From Phanerochaete sordida (Eukaryota; Basidiomycota; Agaricomycetes; Polyporales; Phanerochaetaceae): a stretch of 22,354 nucleotides of DNA. A model generated the notes under the pieces. It searched no databases. It worked only from the letters and a program-made list of their open reading frames with translations, and was not told the DNA's origin. Of this stretch, positions 8,224-17,094 are shown piece by piece (the stretch's first letter is position 1; each line of letters begins with the position of its first letter). The translations under genes were made by a program, and so were the position numbers. Location of the stretch: NCBI GenBank assembly GCA_019973155.2, contig BPQB01000174.1, positions 1 through 22,354 of the forward strand. Reading direction: 5' to 3'.

Positions 8224-9164
8224 CTGTTTGCCTTGGGGCTTGAGGTACAAGGCGGAGCGTGATGCATGATGGCGTGTGCCTGAGAGCGTTGCAGTCGCAG
8301 CTTACACTTGGCAATAGGGTTACCGCAAGCAAGTAAAGGAGCAGCTCGATGTCTGAAGCCGTTGGCTCGAGCCAGTCTCGTGCCCTTTCCTACGTGTGGC
8401 CATGGCAGTAAGCACGCAAGCGGGAGGATAAGTGGGGAATTGAATACCTGAAAATGGGGTATTGAAAATGCGGGCTGTAATCTTGGCACCATGTCTGCAC
8501 GCAGATTTACGTTTGCTATACGGCTCGTAAGTGGTGTCAGAATGGGTGGGACCGAGACTGGGCCTGAGCTAAGGGGCCGGCTGTGCGCTCATTTCACCAG
8601 CGATGGAGTGTACGTACCTGTGTGCCCTGGGACAAGCTCTTGCGGCAGAAACGCTACCGCGCAGAGAACTTATTTGGTCGTACTGGGGAGTGTGACCAGT
8701 CCTCAGTCGCGTAAAGCTCGATATCCAGACGAAACAAGCAATGGGATATCGGAGACGTACCTACAGACCAAAGCGCGTGCATCCAGAAATGTCGCCCTGA
8801 GCCTCGCGATTCGCCGCATGTTCGAGCCTATGTGCGACTGCAGCGAAGCATAGCGGCTGTGCAGTCTGAGCCGAAAGAAAAGACTGCTTCTGGTGACGTT
8901 CAGCCGGCTGTCCGCGCTGTAGGCCATTCCGAGTACTTACTGGTGGATCGAGCAAAGGGGCGCGTTGCGACCGTGTTCGTTCATGGCAGGGCTTTGCTAC
9001 CGCATGCGCTGATCTGTGGATGATTCTGGTCGAGAGCAACTCGCTGCAAGTTCAAGCAAGAACGACGATCACATGATATGCACGCGTGCGAATATTAGCA
9101 TCCGCGCAGCACGGACGCGCGCTCGACAGCACTGACCTCGACGGCATCATCGCCGACCCCGACG
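8224..9164. other. no recognised gene; lectin promoter and BTB upstream region
   Basis: The part up to about 8370 (minus-strand upstream of lectin 2) shares short blocks with the upstream region of lectin 3, including TTACACTTG and an AGCTC-ATGT stretch, so it is probably promoter. A 120-codon plus-strand frame (8491-8853) has no recognisable features. The last 80 bases precede the BTB gene's ATG. Confidence 0.5.
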
Positions 9165-10243
9165 ATGGTAAACCCCATCCCCATCCACGACGACAAGTTC
9201 TACTTCGCCGACGGCGACCTCGTACTGCGCTCTCTGCCGTCTTCGGAGGGCAAAGTGACGCTGTTCCGCCCCCACCAGACGACGATGGCGTACAGCTCTC
9301 CCGTCTTCAGCGGTATGCTCGGCATCCCTGGAGAACAGGAGATGTACGACGGCGCACCGGTAGTAGACCTCGGAGACACCGCCGAAGAGCTGCGCGCGCT
9401 GCTGGACGCGCTTCACGACCCCAGGTGCGTGCTTCGCTGTACACCTCGACTGGTCGTCGCTCACTTCATGACCGCAGCGCAATCACCGTCTCGCGCTGGG
9501 ACCCCAACGCGCCCCTCATCCTCACCCCCCTGATGCGCGTAGCCAGCAAGTACATGGCCGACGCGATCCGCGAGCGCATCATCGCGCTCCTCGAAGAAGG
9601 CTGCCCGCGCACCTTCGAGCAGTGGGTGCGCTTCAGCGCGGAGCAGCGCGCGCTCGAGCAGCTCTACGCGACGTCGCCCGACCCGTTCAACGACGGCACG
9701 GGCCTCTCCGACCGCGTCCCCGAGCCTGCTGCGCTCGTCCGCTTCGCGTGCGACTTCGACGTGCCAACGCTGCTCCCCTTCGCGTTCTACACCCTCGCGA
9801 GCATTCCCGCTGCGCGCACGTGGACGCGCCCTGCGGGAAGTCCCCGCGTCGCGTCGCGGCGCTACGCCCGCTGGGAGCTGCTCGATGCCGGCGAGCTCGC
9901 ACGCGTCCTCCGCGGGCGCGAGACGCTGAGCTACATTCGAGAGAACAGCAAGCAGTGGGCGGACTACTATTTCTCCGCGCCGACGTTTCTGTGTATCGTC
10001 CCGCAGCATCGCCGTGCGTGCTCCGAGCGGGTCCTCGAGGTCGAGGACCAATGGCTCCAGCACATCGCGCGTAAGCCGATGCACACGGGGTGTCCCGACC
10101 CGCTGCGTATATTCGAGGATGCCTATTACGACGCGCAGGCGTGGAAGCTTTGCGACGACTGCACTGGGAAGATGCGCAAGTGGATCCGCGAAGAGCAGCA
10201 GCGGGACATTTGGGACTCTTTGCAGGATACCTTTGACCTATAG
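9165..10243 (+). CDS. BTB/POZ domain protein
   Basis: Two exons, 9165-9424 and 9478-10243, separated by a 53-nt intron (GTGCGT donor, CTCAC branch, GCAG acceptor); 341 residues, stop TAG. The N-terminal KFYFADGDLVLRSLPSSEG (about residues 11-29), SSPVFSGML and ELRALLDALHDP are the usual landmarks of the fungal BTB fold. The region after the intron continues as MRVASKYMADAIRERIIALL, the post-BTB helices typical of large basidiomycete BTB families. The C-terminal part has a Cys pair (LCDDCTGK) of unknown role. BTB proteins dimerise and often act as Cul3 ubiquitin-ligase adaptors; many of these fungal ones are functionally unknown. An in-frame open stretch continues upstream of 9165, but the ATG in ACGATGGTAA gives the usual family start. 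It converges on lectin copy 3. Confidence 0.87.
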
Positions 10244-10474
10244 GAGCTTTCCGCCCTATAAACGCGCTTGCCAGATGTATGTAACATAGCACTATCTCTA
10301 CGAATCATGGATGTATCAGATTCATTAGGTTAGCAAATAACTGTATATCTGTCGCTACAGGTCTCCCAGAGTCCTCATGCGGAGGATTGTTGCTGAAGGG
10401 TCGAGCAGGAGTGTACCAGTGACAAACCGACTTTTCACTGTTAACCAGAGCTGAATTGCCTAGCGACCTCCTCA

Positions 10475-10533
10475 CTGAAAATCCCCGACTATCATCAGCG
10501 AGTGCGTGTACCAGCCAGACGTCAGCGACTCAC
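10475..10533 (-). other. probable 3'-UTR intron of lectin copy 3
   Basis: Minus strand: GTGAGT starts two bases after the stop, a CGCTGAT branch-like site follows, and TTTTCAG ends at 10475 (59 nt). Same position relative to the stop as in copy 2. Confidence 0.6.
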
Positions 10534-10535
10534 GT

Positions 10536-10983
10536 CTATCCAATAATGAGGTACGCCCGCAAGCTCAGCCCCTGGCCCACACTGTACGCCACGACCCACT
10601 CGCGCGGCGGCTTCCCGAGGCTCGTGATCGTGTGGCTCTCACCCTGCTGCTCGCGCATGTACGCGCGGTCGATGCTGCCGCCCTTCACGTAGTACTCGCG
10701 CAGGACGCCCGCCGCCGTCTCGCCGGGGTACATGCTCGTCACGACGTCGCACCACCGCTTGCGCGCGTGCACGCCGAGCGCGACGGCGACGGCCTCGCCC
10801 GTGTCCTCCGACACGAGCCGCAGCGCGCCCGCGCTGTTGTCGCTCAGCGTGAGCACATGCTCGCCGCGCACCTCGTCCCACGTGCTGGCGACCGTGTCGT
10901 GCCACACGGCCTTCTCGACGACGCGGAAGAACGCGTTCGTGTTCGCTTGGTATGTAGATGCGCAGCGTGATGGTGTACGACAT
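10536..10983 (-). pseudogene. ABL-like fruit-body lectin, copy 3, frameshifted by 4 nt near the start
   Basis: The start (MSYTITLRIY) and all later family segments (NAFFRVVEKAVW, STWDEVRGEHVLT, KRWCDVVT, the IIG terminus with stop at 10538-10536) are present, but in two frames. Compared with copy 2, four extra bases (an ATAC/TATG duplication) sit at about 10951-10955, right after the tenth codon. No in-frame start near the beginning rescues the rest, and a 4-nt intron is not possible. Apart from this single indel the copy looks under constraint: no internal stops, 5'- and 3'-UTR introns present, promoter blocks conserved. It is either a very recent pseudogene, a polymorphic allele or a sequencing error. 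If the indel is an error, this is a second functional lectin. Confidence 0.8.
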
Positions 10984-10989
10984 CCCAGT

Positions 10990-11044
10990 CTGAAGGGCGT
11001 GGTCAGCGGGGATAGCGATTTGGATCGCGCAGGGGACCGCTCAC
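10990..11044 (-). other. 5'-UTR intron of lectin copy 3
   Basis: Minus strand: GTGAGC donor at 11044, GCTGACC branch site, CTTCAG acceptor ending at 10990, six bases before the ATG (55 nt). Same layout as the other two copies. Confidence 0.7.
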
Positions 11045-11698
11045 GGTGCAGGTGAAAGCGGGGGTCCTGCAGTGCTGCGCAGCCTGGCAGTCTGGCTTTA
11101 GTACGGATTGCCCCGAGGTGGTAGAATGATCGCGATGGCACGCACGAGACTTCGCAGTTATCAGAGTTTACACTTGCAGATCAAGTTCAAGGGTCCTTTC
11201 TCTCGCGACGCTGAGGCATGATGACCTAGGAGAAGCTCAATGTGATGACGAAGCGAGCAGCGAAACATGGTTGGTACACCTACCGCCTACGGACGAGGGG
11301 TTTCGTCCAGAGCTTCGAGTCGCCGCACCGACGAGTTTGTTGATGACTTCGTACCTCCCTCGCACTGTGTCTTGAGCTCGCGTCCACCAAGGGAGACGTC
11401 AATCTCCCTGAGACCTACAAGCGGAGTCAGCTGCGCGAACTGGGCCAGATACCTTCCTGCTCGCAGCTGCTGCGCAGACCGCGTATGAACGATATGTCAA
11501 CCATTTCCACCATGGCGCTCGTACGGTGTTTGATTATGCAGGTCTATCGCATCATACCAAGCAGAGGGTAATATACAAGAAGAAAGTACGCTGAAAAGGC
11601 GACGAATGTCAGCACGGCTGTAGCAGGACGATTGAGCCGACGCACGTATAAGATCTAATCCAGAATAAATGCCTAGCCATCCTAAATCCGCCCAATTT
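11045..11698. other. no recognised gene; promoter of lectin 3 and 3' flank of F-box gene
   Basis: The minus strand directly upstream of lectin 3 shares a TAAAGC element and TTACACTTG-type blocks with the lectin 2 promoter, up to about 11250. From 11260 to 11698 only short frames without family features are seen; the last part must include the 3' UTR of the F-box gene ending at 11699. Confidence 0.5.
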
Positions 11699-12966
11699 TT
11701 ACACATCCTCGAAGGCGACCTCGACGCCCTGCTTCGCGAGCGGCGCGAACACGGGCTCGAGCACCTTGCGCAGCAGCGGCTGCAGCGCGATGAACGCGCC
11801 GGGCACGTTCAGGTAGTCCTTCGAGCGGCCCGAGAGGAACACGACGCGCTTGAGCTTTGTGTACGGAGCCTTGCGCAGCGCCGCCGCGACAGCATCCCAG
11901 CCGAACGCGCGCAGCATCTTCTTCGCGTCCGGCGCGTCGCCCTTCAGGATCGGGTACACCGCGAAGCGCACCTCCGTGAGCGGCGCCGCGACCTGCCCCA
12001 GCACCGTCGTGAGCCAGAGCGAGATGTACGCCGCGTCGCGGTAGGTCGGCACGCCGAGCTGCAGCGTCTCCAAGCAGGTGTTGTGCGACATGTCGAGGTA
12101 CGCTGCGAGCGACTTTTCTTCGAGCCCGGCTGCAAAGCGGTCAGCGGATGCGTAGGTCATCGGGTGTACGACGTACTCCGAGTCCGGACCGTAGACGAGC
12201 TCGGTGATCCCAGCTCGAGATGCCGGAGCGACGGCCCCACAAACTTCAGGAGATCGCACAGGCGGGTATCGTAAGCACCGACCAGGGGTAACCGGAGGCG
12301 CTCGACGGACGGCTCGGGCAGAGTTGCGAGGAGCCAGTCGATGACGCGGTCGCGCGAAAAGCAGCTCCCGAGGTCGAGCTCACGGAGCGCAAGCGGGTGC
12401 GCGCCGGTCTTGTCGCCGCGCGCGAAGCCCTGGTCGGCCGCCCAGCGGCCCCACCACACGCCGTCGAACTGGAGCCGCGCGAGGCGCGGGAAGACGGCGC
12501 AGAGGGCCTGCACGTCTGCGAAGGCGTCGAAGGTGCAGGTGCTGACCGTGAGGCGGCGCACGCTCGGGAAGGACAGCGCGGGCGCGCACGGCGTGTCGCT
12601 CCCGTCGCTCGGCGCGCCGAACCAGAGGCCGTCGAAGGTGACCGCGGAGAGCGCGGGGAAGCGGGCGAGCGCGTGCAGCGCGGCGTGCAGCAGGTGCAGG
12701 TCGTACCACTGGCAGACTTCGCCCTTCTTCTGCGCGACGACGACGGTGCGGACATGGAAGGCAATGTCGGGGGACTCATCTAGCAGCTTCCCGATCCGCT
12801 CCAGCTCCTCCCTCGCGCACGTCAACTGCAGTTCGCGCCAGAAATGGTGGCGGGCCCGGGGTACCCAGGCGCGCCGGACGAGGGCGCACTTGCTGAGCGC
12901 CGCGGCGTCATCTTGTAGCTGGTCGATGACGAGGTCGTCGAGCTCGGCGGGCAGATTCCAGGTCAT
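11699..12966 (-). CDS. F-box-like / leucine-rich repeat protein
   Basis: Two exons on the minus strand, 12966-12177 and 12129-11699, with a 47-nt intron (GTACGT donor, GCTGACC branch, TTTGCAG acceptor); 406 residues, stop TAA. The N terminus MTWNLPAELDDLVIDQLQD followed by ALSKCALVRRAWVPRARHHF is the F-box-like signature common in Agaricomycetes. The rest holds irregular leucine-rich stretches (for example SFPSVRRLTVSTCTF, PLALRELDLGSCFS, PSLRHLELG). Such proteins are expected to present substrates to SCF ubiquitin ligases; the substrate is unknown. I chose the ATG at 12966 because the F-box normally begins there. An in-frame upstream exon is possible (see 12967-13185). The exon 2 side has an unspliced alternative frame, but the splice restores a sensible LEEKSLAAYLDMSHNTC continuation. 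Confidence 0.82.
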
Positions 12967-13185
12967 CGGGGACGGTCGTGTGGGCTGTCGGCGGCGTCGA
13001 GTCAGCGGGTTATAAGGCAGCTGGTGTGCCAGCGAGGCTGCAGCGAGAATACTCACCCATGGTGTGACACGCGCGAGAACTCCGGTGAGCTTCGAGAGCG
13101 TGCAGGCCCAGTGTGTCAAGGCGGAGATGAGGGCAGCAAGCAGGGCGAGGGGGGCAGGCATGGCGGCCTCGAGTACAGCGTTCAT
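12967..13185 (-). other. possible upstream exon and 72-nt intron of F-box gene, or its 5' UTR
   Basis: The minus strand from an ATG at 13185 is open into the F-box frame. A good intron lies at 13056-12985 (GTGAGT donor, CGCTGAC branch, GACAG acceptor). Removing its 72 nt also keeps the frame, adding 49 residues that include a hydrophobic stretch (APLALLAALISAL). Against this, a TTATAA at 13015-13010 lies inside the intron and could be a TATA box for a shorter transcript starting near the 12966 ATG. Not decided. Confidence 0.4.
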
Positions 13186-14978
13186 CTTATCTGATAATTT
13201 GAGGCAGACGGAACGCTCCTGACAAAGCGCCCGGCGGTATCCCCGCCCCTTGAAATATGCCTCCGCCGTCCTCGTGCACTCTCACGACGACGATCTCGGC
13301 TTTAGGCACCTCCTGTTCCCCGTCTCTCGCTCTGTGTTTTATTCTTCTCGAACTCCCGGTCGTTTTCCGCGTTTGGTGTCCCGATCTAGCCCCTGCAGGC
13401 CCACAGATCTGCGCAAAGCCGGCTCAAGCTTCGGGCTGCCCCGAGCCGTGAGCATGGCGGGGTGAAACGCGAGAAGGTGCGTGGGCAGATCTCTTCGCAA
13501 GTTTGCGAGCTGGACTGAGGTATAGATGATTGACCAGGTTGTCACGATGCGCGTATGCACGCTCCGCTGGGCTCATGTTTGTACCCGAGTCCTGGAAACC
13601 ATGCTTGCATACGTGTGCAGCTGATGGCTGGCACGAATACGAGCGCGGACAACGAGCTAAACGTGTCCAAGGACGTTTTTTCAGGCTGGACGACCCCTGT
13701 GCTACGTGACAGTCGCGAACAGGTTGGTATATGCGTCGATCGACCCGAGGCCGTGGACGAAAATCTTGGAACATGTCCTGGCCCGAAAGTCCGTGTACGG
13801 GATTGTACGCCTTGATTTCCTCTGCGGTATAGCTTCTCACCGTTAATATTCATTAGTCGATGGTTTGCGCGAACGCAGGCGCGGTCGCCTTCAGCACCGG
13901 AGCGATGCCGCGCTCCGCCAGCAACTATGCCCGCAGGAATGTTTGACTTTCGGCCTAGTCTCAAATGCATCTCGGCCACGATATTTCCCAGCATAGCCTA
14001 TGCGACGAGATCTACCTCGTCGTGTCACCCTGTACGCTCCCCATGGACCGCCGCCGCGTCTAGCAAAGCCCTAACCTCGTATTCCGTCCATCATCGTGCC
14101 ATGCATTGGCTAAACGACCATGTAGGCGGCTATCTACGACGTCCGGCGCTGCGGGGACGCGGGACGAAGCGAGCTCTCGCTGCGGTTCTCGTCCGATAGC
14201 ATCGGCAAGGCCTCGCGATGGGCTTCCATCCCAGAGAGATCGCGAAGCGTGCTGCAGGAGCTATACGCACCTCACGACATGGTAGGTTAGGCGTACATGC
14301 GCGGGATGCAGGATGGCTGCAAGGCCGTCGACAGCGTCGAAATGTCGCTCCGCGAGCACTCAGTATGTGATCTCATGAACTTGGAATGAGATGGTCAGCG
14401 GTATGGGCTATCTGCTCTTGGGTATGTACGTATGCAATGCAATATTACGACGTTTCCCCGATGCCTACTACAGCCACGCCAAGCTTCGTGTGCATTGGTA
14501 CCAGGAGCGGCATACTCGAGATAATCATGCGACTTAAGGGCCGCCTGTCCGAACGTCCTACTCAAATATACAGAACATTAGGCACCTCTGCTCTCCTCAA
14601 AGACGCGATTCTTGTCTCTGGACCTGCACCGCCGATATTCCAGAGAGAATATCCACGCCCGCCCGATCGCCGAGCGCCACAAAGGCGATATCGCCCCCGC
14701 GTCTGCGCGGCGCCCGCGTGCGCTCCTCGGTCCTCACCTCCATCCTGCGTTTCCGCGCAGCCCACCGGACCTCGCTATCACTCCCACCAACGGTGAGACC
14801 ACAGCCGAATCTAAACGAATATCATAGAACTAACAAGCAGATCGCCCCGCGGCGCGCAGCGCGCCTGGCCCACTGCAGCTAGTCCGCATCTCCTCTGCAG
14901 TCACCTGCGTCTCGAACCGCCAGGTACGCCGCGCCGCGCGCACCAGAACACGCTCCAGCTCACATCCTGCGTCCAGGA
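13186..14978. other. no complete gene recognised; coding-like debris
   Basis: The minus strand around 13927-13858 reads LAERGIAPVLKATAPAFAQ followed closely by a stop, and 13840 onward reads YTAEEIKAYNPVHGLSGQD; the plus strand around 14130-14280 reads ELSLRFSSDSIGKASRW. All three look codon-biased but are short, interrupted and not linked by convincing splice sites. I could not assign a family. They may be remnants of one or more genes. The part from about 14590 to 14930 is Pro/Arg-rich in every frame and may be the 5' region of the next gene; a possible 43-nt intron (14934-14976) lies just before its ATG. Confidence 0.4.
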
Positions 14979-15334
14979 ATGTCAGACGACGCCTGCGGCG
15001 CCCTCTGCGGCGCGCTCCTCGCCGCGTGCTGCGCCGGCACCTGCCAGGACTTCGCCTCCATCCGTGCGTCCCGCTGCCTTCCCACTCCCTTTCCACCCCG
15101 ACCCCTTCGCCTCACCCTCGCTGATTCGCTGATCGAGAGACAGGCCACGCATGCCTCGAATGCCACGTCTCCGACCCGGCGTGGTGCGCCCGCGCCAGCT
15201 CGCCCGCGCCCGACGCGCCCGACACGGCGAGCACCGTCGACGAGCGCGCGCCGCTCCTCGTGCCCGCGCGCGCGACGCAGCCTGCGCAGGCGCCGCCGAT
15301 GGTCGTCGCGAAGCCTGCGGACGTCGTGCGGTGA
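14979..15334 (+). CDS. small cysteine-rich protein of unknown function
   Basis: Two exons, 14979-15063 and 15144-15334, joined across an 80-nt intron (GTGCGT donor, CAG acceptor at 15143); 91 residues, stop TGA. The N-terminal half has seven of the protein's ten Cys in MSDDACGALCGALLAACCAG plus TCQDF and RHACLECH/PAWC; the C-terminal half is Pro/Ala-rich and lacks Cys (ERAPLLVPARA, APPMVVAKPADVVR). The Ala/Cys-rich stretch is hydrophobic enough to be membrane-associated or palmitoylated, as in other small Cys-rich fungal proteins with a CGxLCxxLL-type head. I do not recognise a named family. Splicing is needed to avoid a switch of frame, and the frame continues cleanly after it, which is the main support. 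It converges on the LamB/YcsF gene. Confidence 0.6.
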
Positions 15335-15542
15335 CCGTTGGTGCGCGCGGATTGGGCTGTGGAACTTGTGCGTTGGGATGGACTAGGTCTGGAACGGGCT
15401 TTCACAGCTCGTATGTCTTGGTTCGAACGCTACTGTTGTTAAAATGTATTTTGCCCGCGTCTGGTGATGTACATGTAATGGATTTGGATTCTGTGTCTCG
15501 TTTTTCACCCCAGGCCTCACGCTCCTCGCACCGACCGCACCA

Positions 15543-17031
15543 TCAAAGCCTCTCGTTGTTCGCGTCCACGAGCTCCTTGACCGCGCGCGCGATCTCGACG
15601 GCACCCTGTCCGCAACAAATCAGCTCGTGAGCTCTAGCAGCAGCGTGCAGACAACTCACAGGCGTATCGGAGTGGCAACAGATCGAGACATCCTTCACAC
15701 CCGGCGCAAGCGGCAGCGCGCCCGCCGTCGTCGTGATCTGGCCCTCGTTCAAGAGCCTGTTAACCTGCAGTAGACCGCTCGTCAGCCAAAGACGCGCGGC
15801 GTCCATGCATGCCTACGCACTCGCTCACGTACGACCGCCACCGGCACGGGGTCGTGCTTCCTGCAATGCAACGCGTAAGGCCACTGCACTCGGCGAACGA
15901 ACGCACGACGCACTTCGTAATCAGCAGCTTGCCCTCGGGGCTGTACTCCAGGTCGGCGAACCATTCTGCGGGCACAATCAGCACCACGCCCTCGTGTGCG
16001 TCAGATCGCGCGTCGAGCGTGCGCGCACCTGCGATGAACGGCACGCCGGCCTCTGCGGCGGCCGTCTGGTGGCAGGTCCCCGCGAGGCCCATGAACGGCA
16101 CGTCGAACGTCTTCGCGACGTCCATGACGGCGCGCGCGAGGGCCATGTCGCGGGCGATCATGCCGTAGACGGCACCGTGCGGCTTGATCTGCGCGCAAAG
16201 TTAAGTTAGCTATCGGCGGGCGGGGCGCAGAGGACCGAGGACGGACGTGGTTCAGCGGGAGGCCGTGGCGCGTCAGGAAGCCGCAGAGCGCGCCGACTTG
16301 GTACGTGAAGCACTGCGCGAGCTCTTCCTGCGGCGAGAGTCAGATAAAAGGGTGCATATACGAAGTTTGGCGGCGCACCGGATCCATGACCATCTCTCGT
16401 CGTCCGAATCCTTGCCGGTCGGGAAGCGAAGGGTGCGCGCCGACGCGGACGCCGTTCTCCTTCGCGAGGCGGACGGTCTTGTCCATGACTGTGAAATCGC
16501 TATATCCGAGCCCATTGCAGGTGAGTAGACCGGAGGAGTAGGCAGTTAGTGTACGCACGACGCGTGGAACCCGCAGGCGACGTTCGCCAGGTGGATCGTC
16601 TTCATGAGCTCGTCATCGTCGCCCTGCGCGGATTCGAGGTCAGAGGTAGGCAGCGCTCCAGATTTCAGAGCGACTTACGATCGTGTACAGTGAGAAGCCC
16701 TGCAGGCAGACCGTCAGTTGTATGCGGCAGACGCGAGATGGAGGTTCGAGGGAGAGAGACGCGCCGCCATCAAAGCGCGATCGCGGCGCGCGTGCAGCTC
16801 GTCCGGGGCGTCGTGTCCTTGGACCGCGACCACCACCACCACCCTCTACTCCAACTTTCCTGCGTCCCTCTGTCCGAACCACACCCTCTGTCCGAACCAC
16901 ACCTTTTTGGCTGCTAGCTACGCTTGGCACGCTCTCGATACCTGTAGGAAGACGACCGGAACCGGGCTCACCTCGCCCATGTCGCAGTTCACCGACGCGC
17001 GGATGCGCTCGAACCTTGGTAGGCTACCCAT
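15543..17031 (-). CDS. lamB: LamB/YcsF family protein (5-oxoprolinase subunit A / lactam utilisation)
   Basis: Ten exons on the minus strand: 17031-16972, 16699-16679, 16623-16559, 16499-16379, 16327-16247, 16188-16029, 15965-15914, 15860-15821, 15764-15660, 15605-15543. Phases agree and give 255 residues, the usual length. Seen: SVNCDMGE at about 13-20, [18 protein letters not shown] at about 40-50, [19 protein letters not shown] from about 66, [10 protein letters not shown] from about 117, [22 protein letters not shown] and [19 protein letters not shown]. These are the conserved blocks of the YcsF/PxpA fold. Known for the family: bacterial PxpA works with PxpB/PxpC in ATP-dependent 5-oxoproline opening; Aspergillus lamB is needed for growth on lactams such as 2-pyrrolidinone. 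No PxpB/C-like or lamA-like partner is visible here. The first intron is 272 nt; the other eight are 51-63 nt. The 63-nt intron 16028-15966 is in frame and open, so it may be mistaken for coding. Confidence 0.93.
16868..16903. repeat. 18-bp perfect tandem duplication inside the long LamB intron
   Basis: CTCTGTCCGAACCACACC occurs twice in direct tandem, next to a CCACCACCACCACCACC run at about 16830-16845. Both lie in the 272-nt first intron of the LamB/YcsF gene and may partly explain its unusual length. Confidence 0.8.
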
Positions 17032-17084
17032 GGCTGGACTGGCGAGTCGCGACGATACCTGCAGACATCGCACCACGCTCGGCC

Positions 17085-17094
17085 CCTTATATAT
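17085..17094 (-). promoter_or_regulatory. TATA box of LamB/YcsF gene
   Basis: The minus strand reads ATATATAAGG at 17094-17085, about 55 bases upstream of the ATG at 17031. Position and sequence are typical for a fungal TATA promoter with a short 5' UTR. Confidence 0.6.

Larger units (their letters stand above)
5720..8250 (-). repeat. right arm of large inverted duplication (approximate limits)
   Basis: This is the reverse-complement counterpart of about 400-2760: upstream tract, phosphatase remnant (+), intergenic tract, lectin (-). It contains one stretch (about 7345-7610) with no counterpart in the left arm. Splice sites, gene order and flanks match the left arm, but which gene survives is reversed. 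Confidence 0.85.

Noticed and set aside
8491..8853. 120-codon plus-strand frame between lectin 2 and the BTB gene
   Set aside because: No family features, no splice context, and composition like surrounding intergenic DNA; not enough support to call a gene.
9461..10084. 207-codon minus-strand frame
   Set aside because: Antisense shadow of the BTB gene's second exon.
10951..10955. a tiny intron explaining the 4-nt excess in lectin copy 3
   Set aside because: Four bases are far below any spliceosomal intron; an indel or sequencing error is the only reasonable reading.
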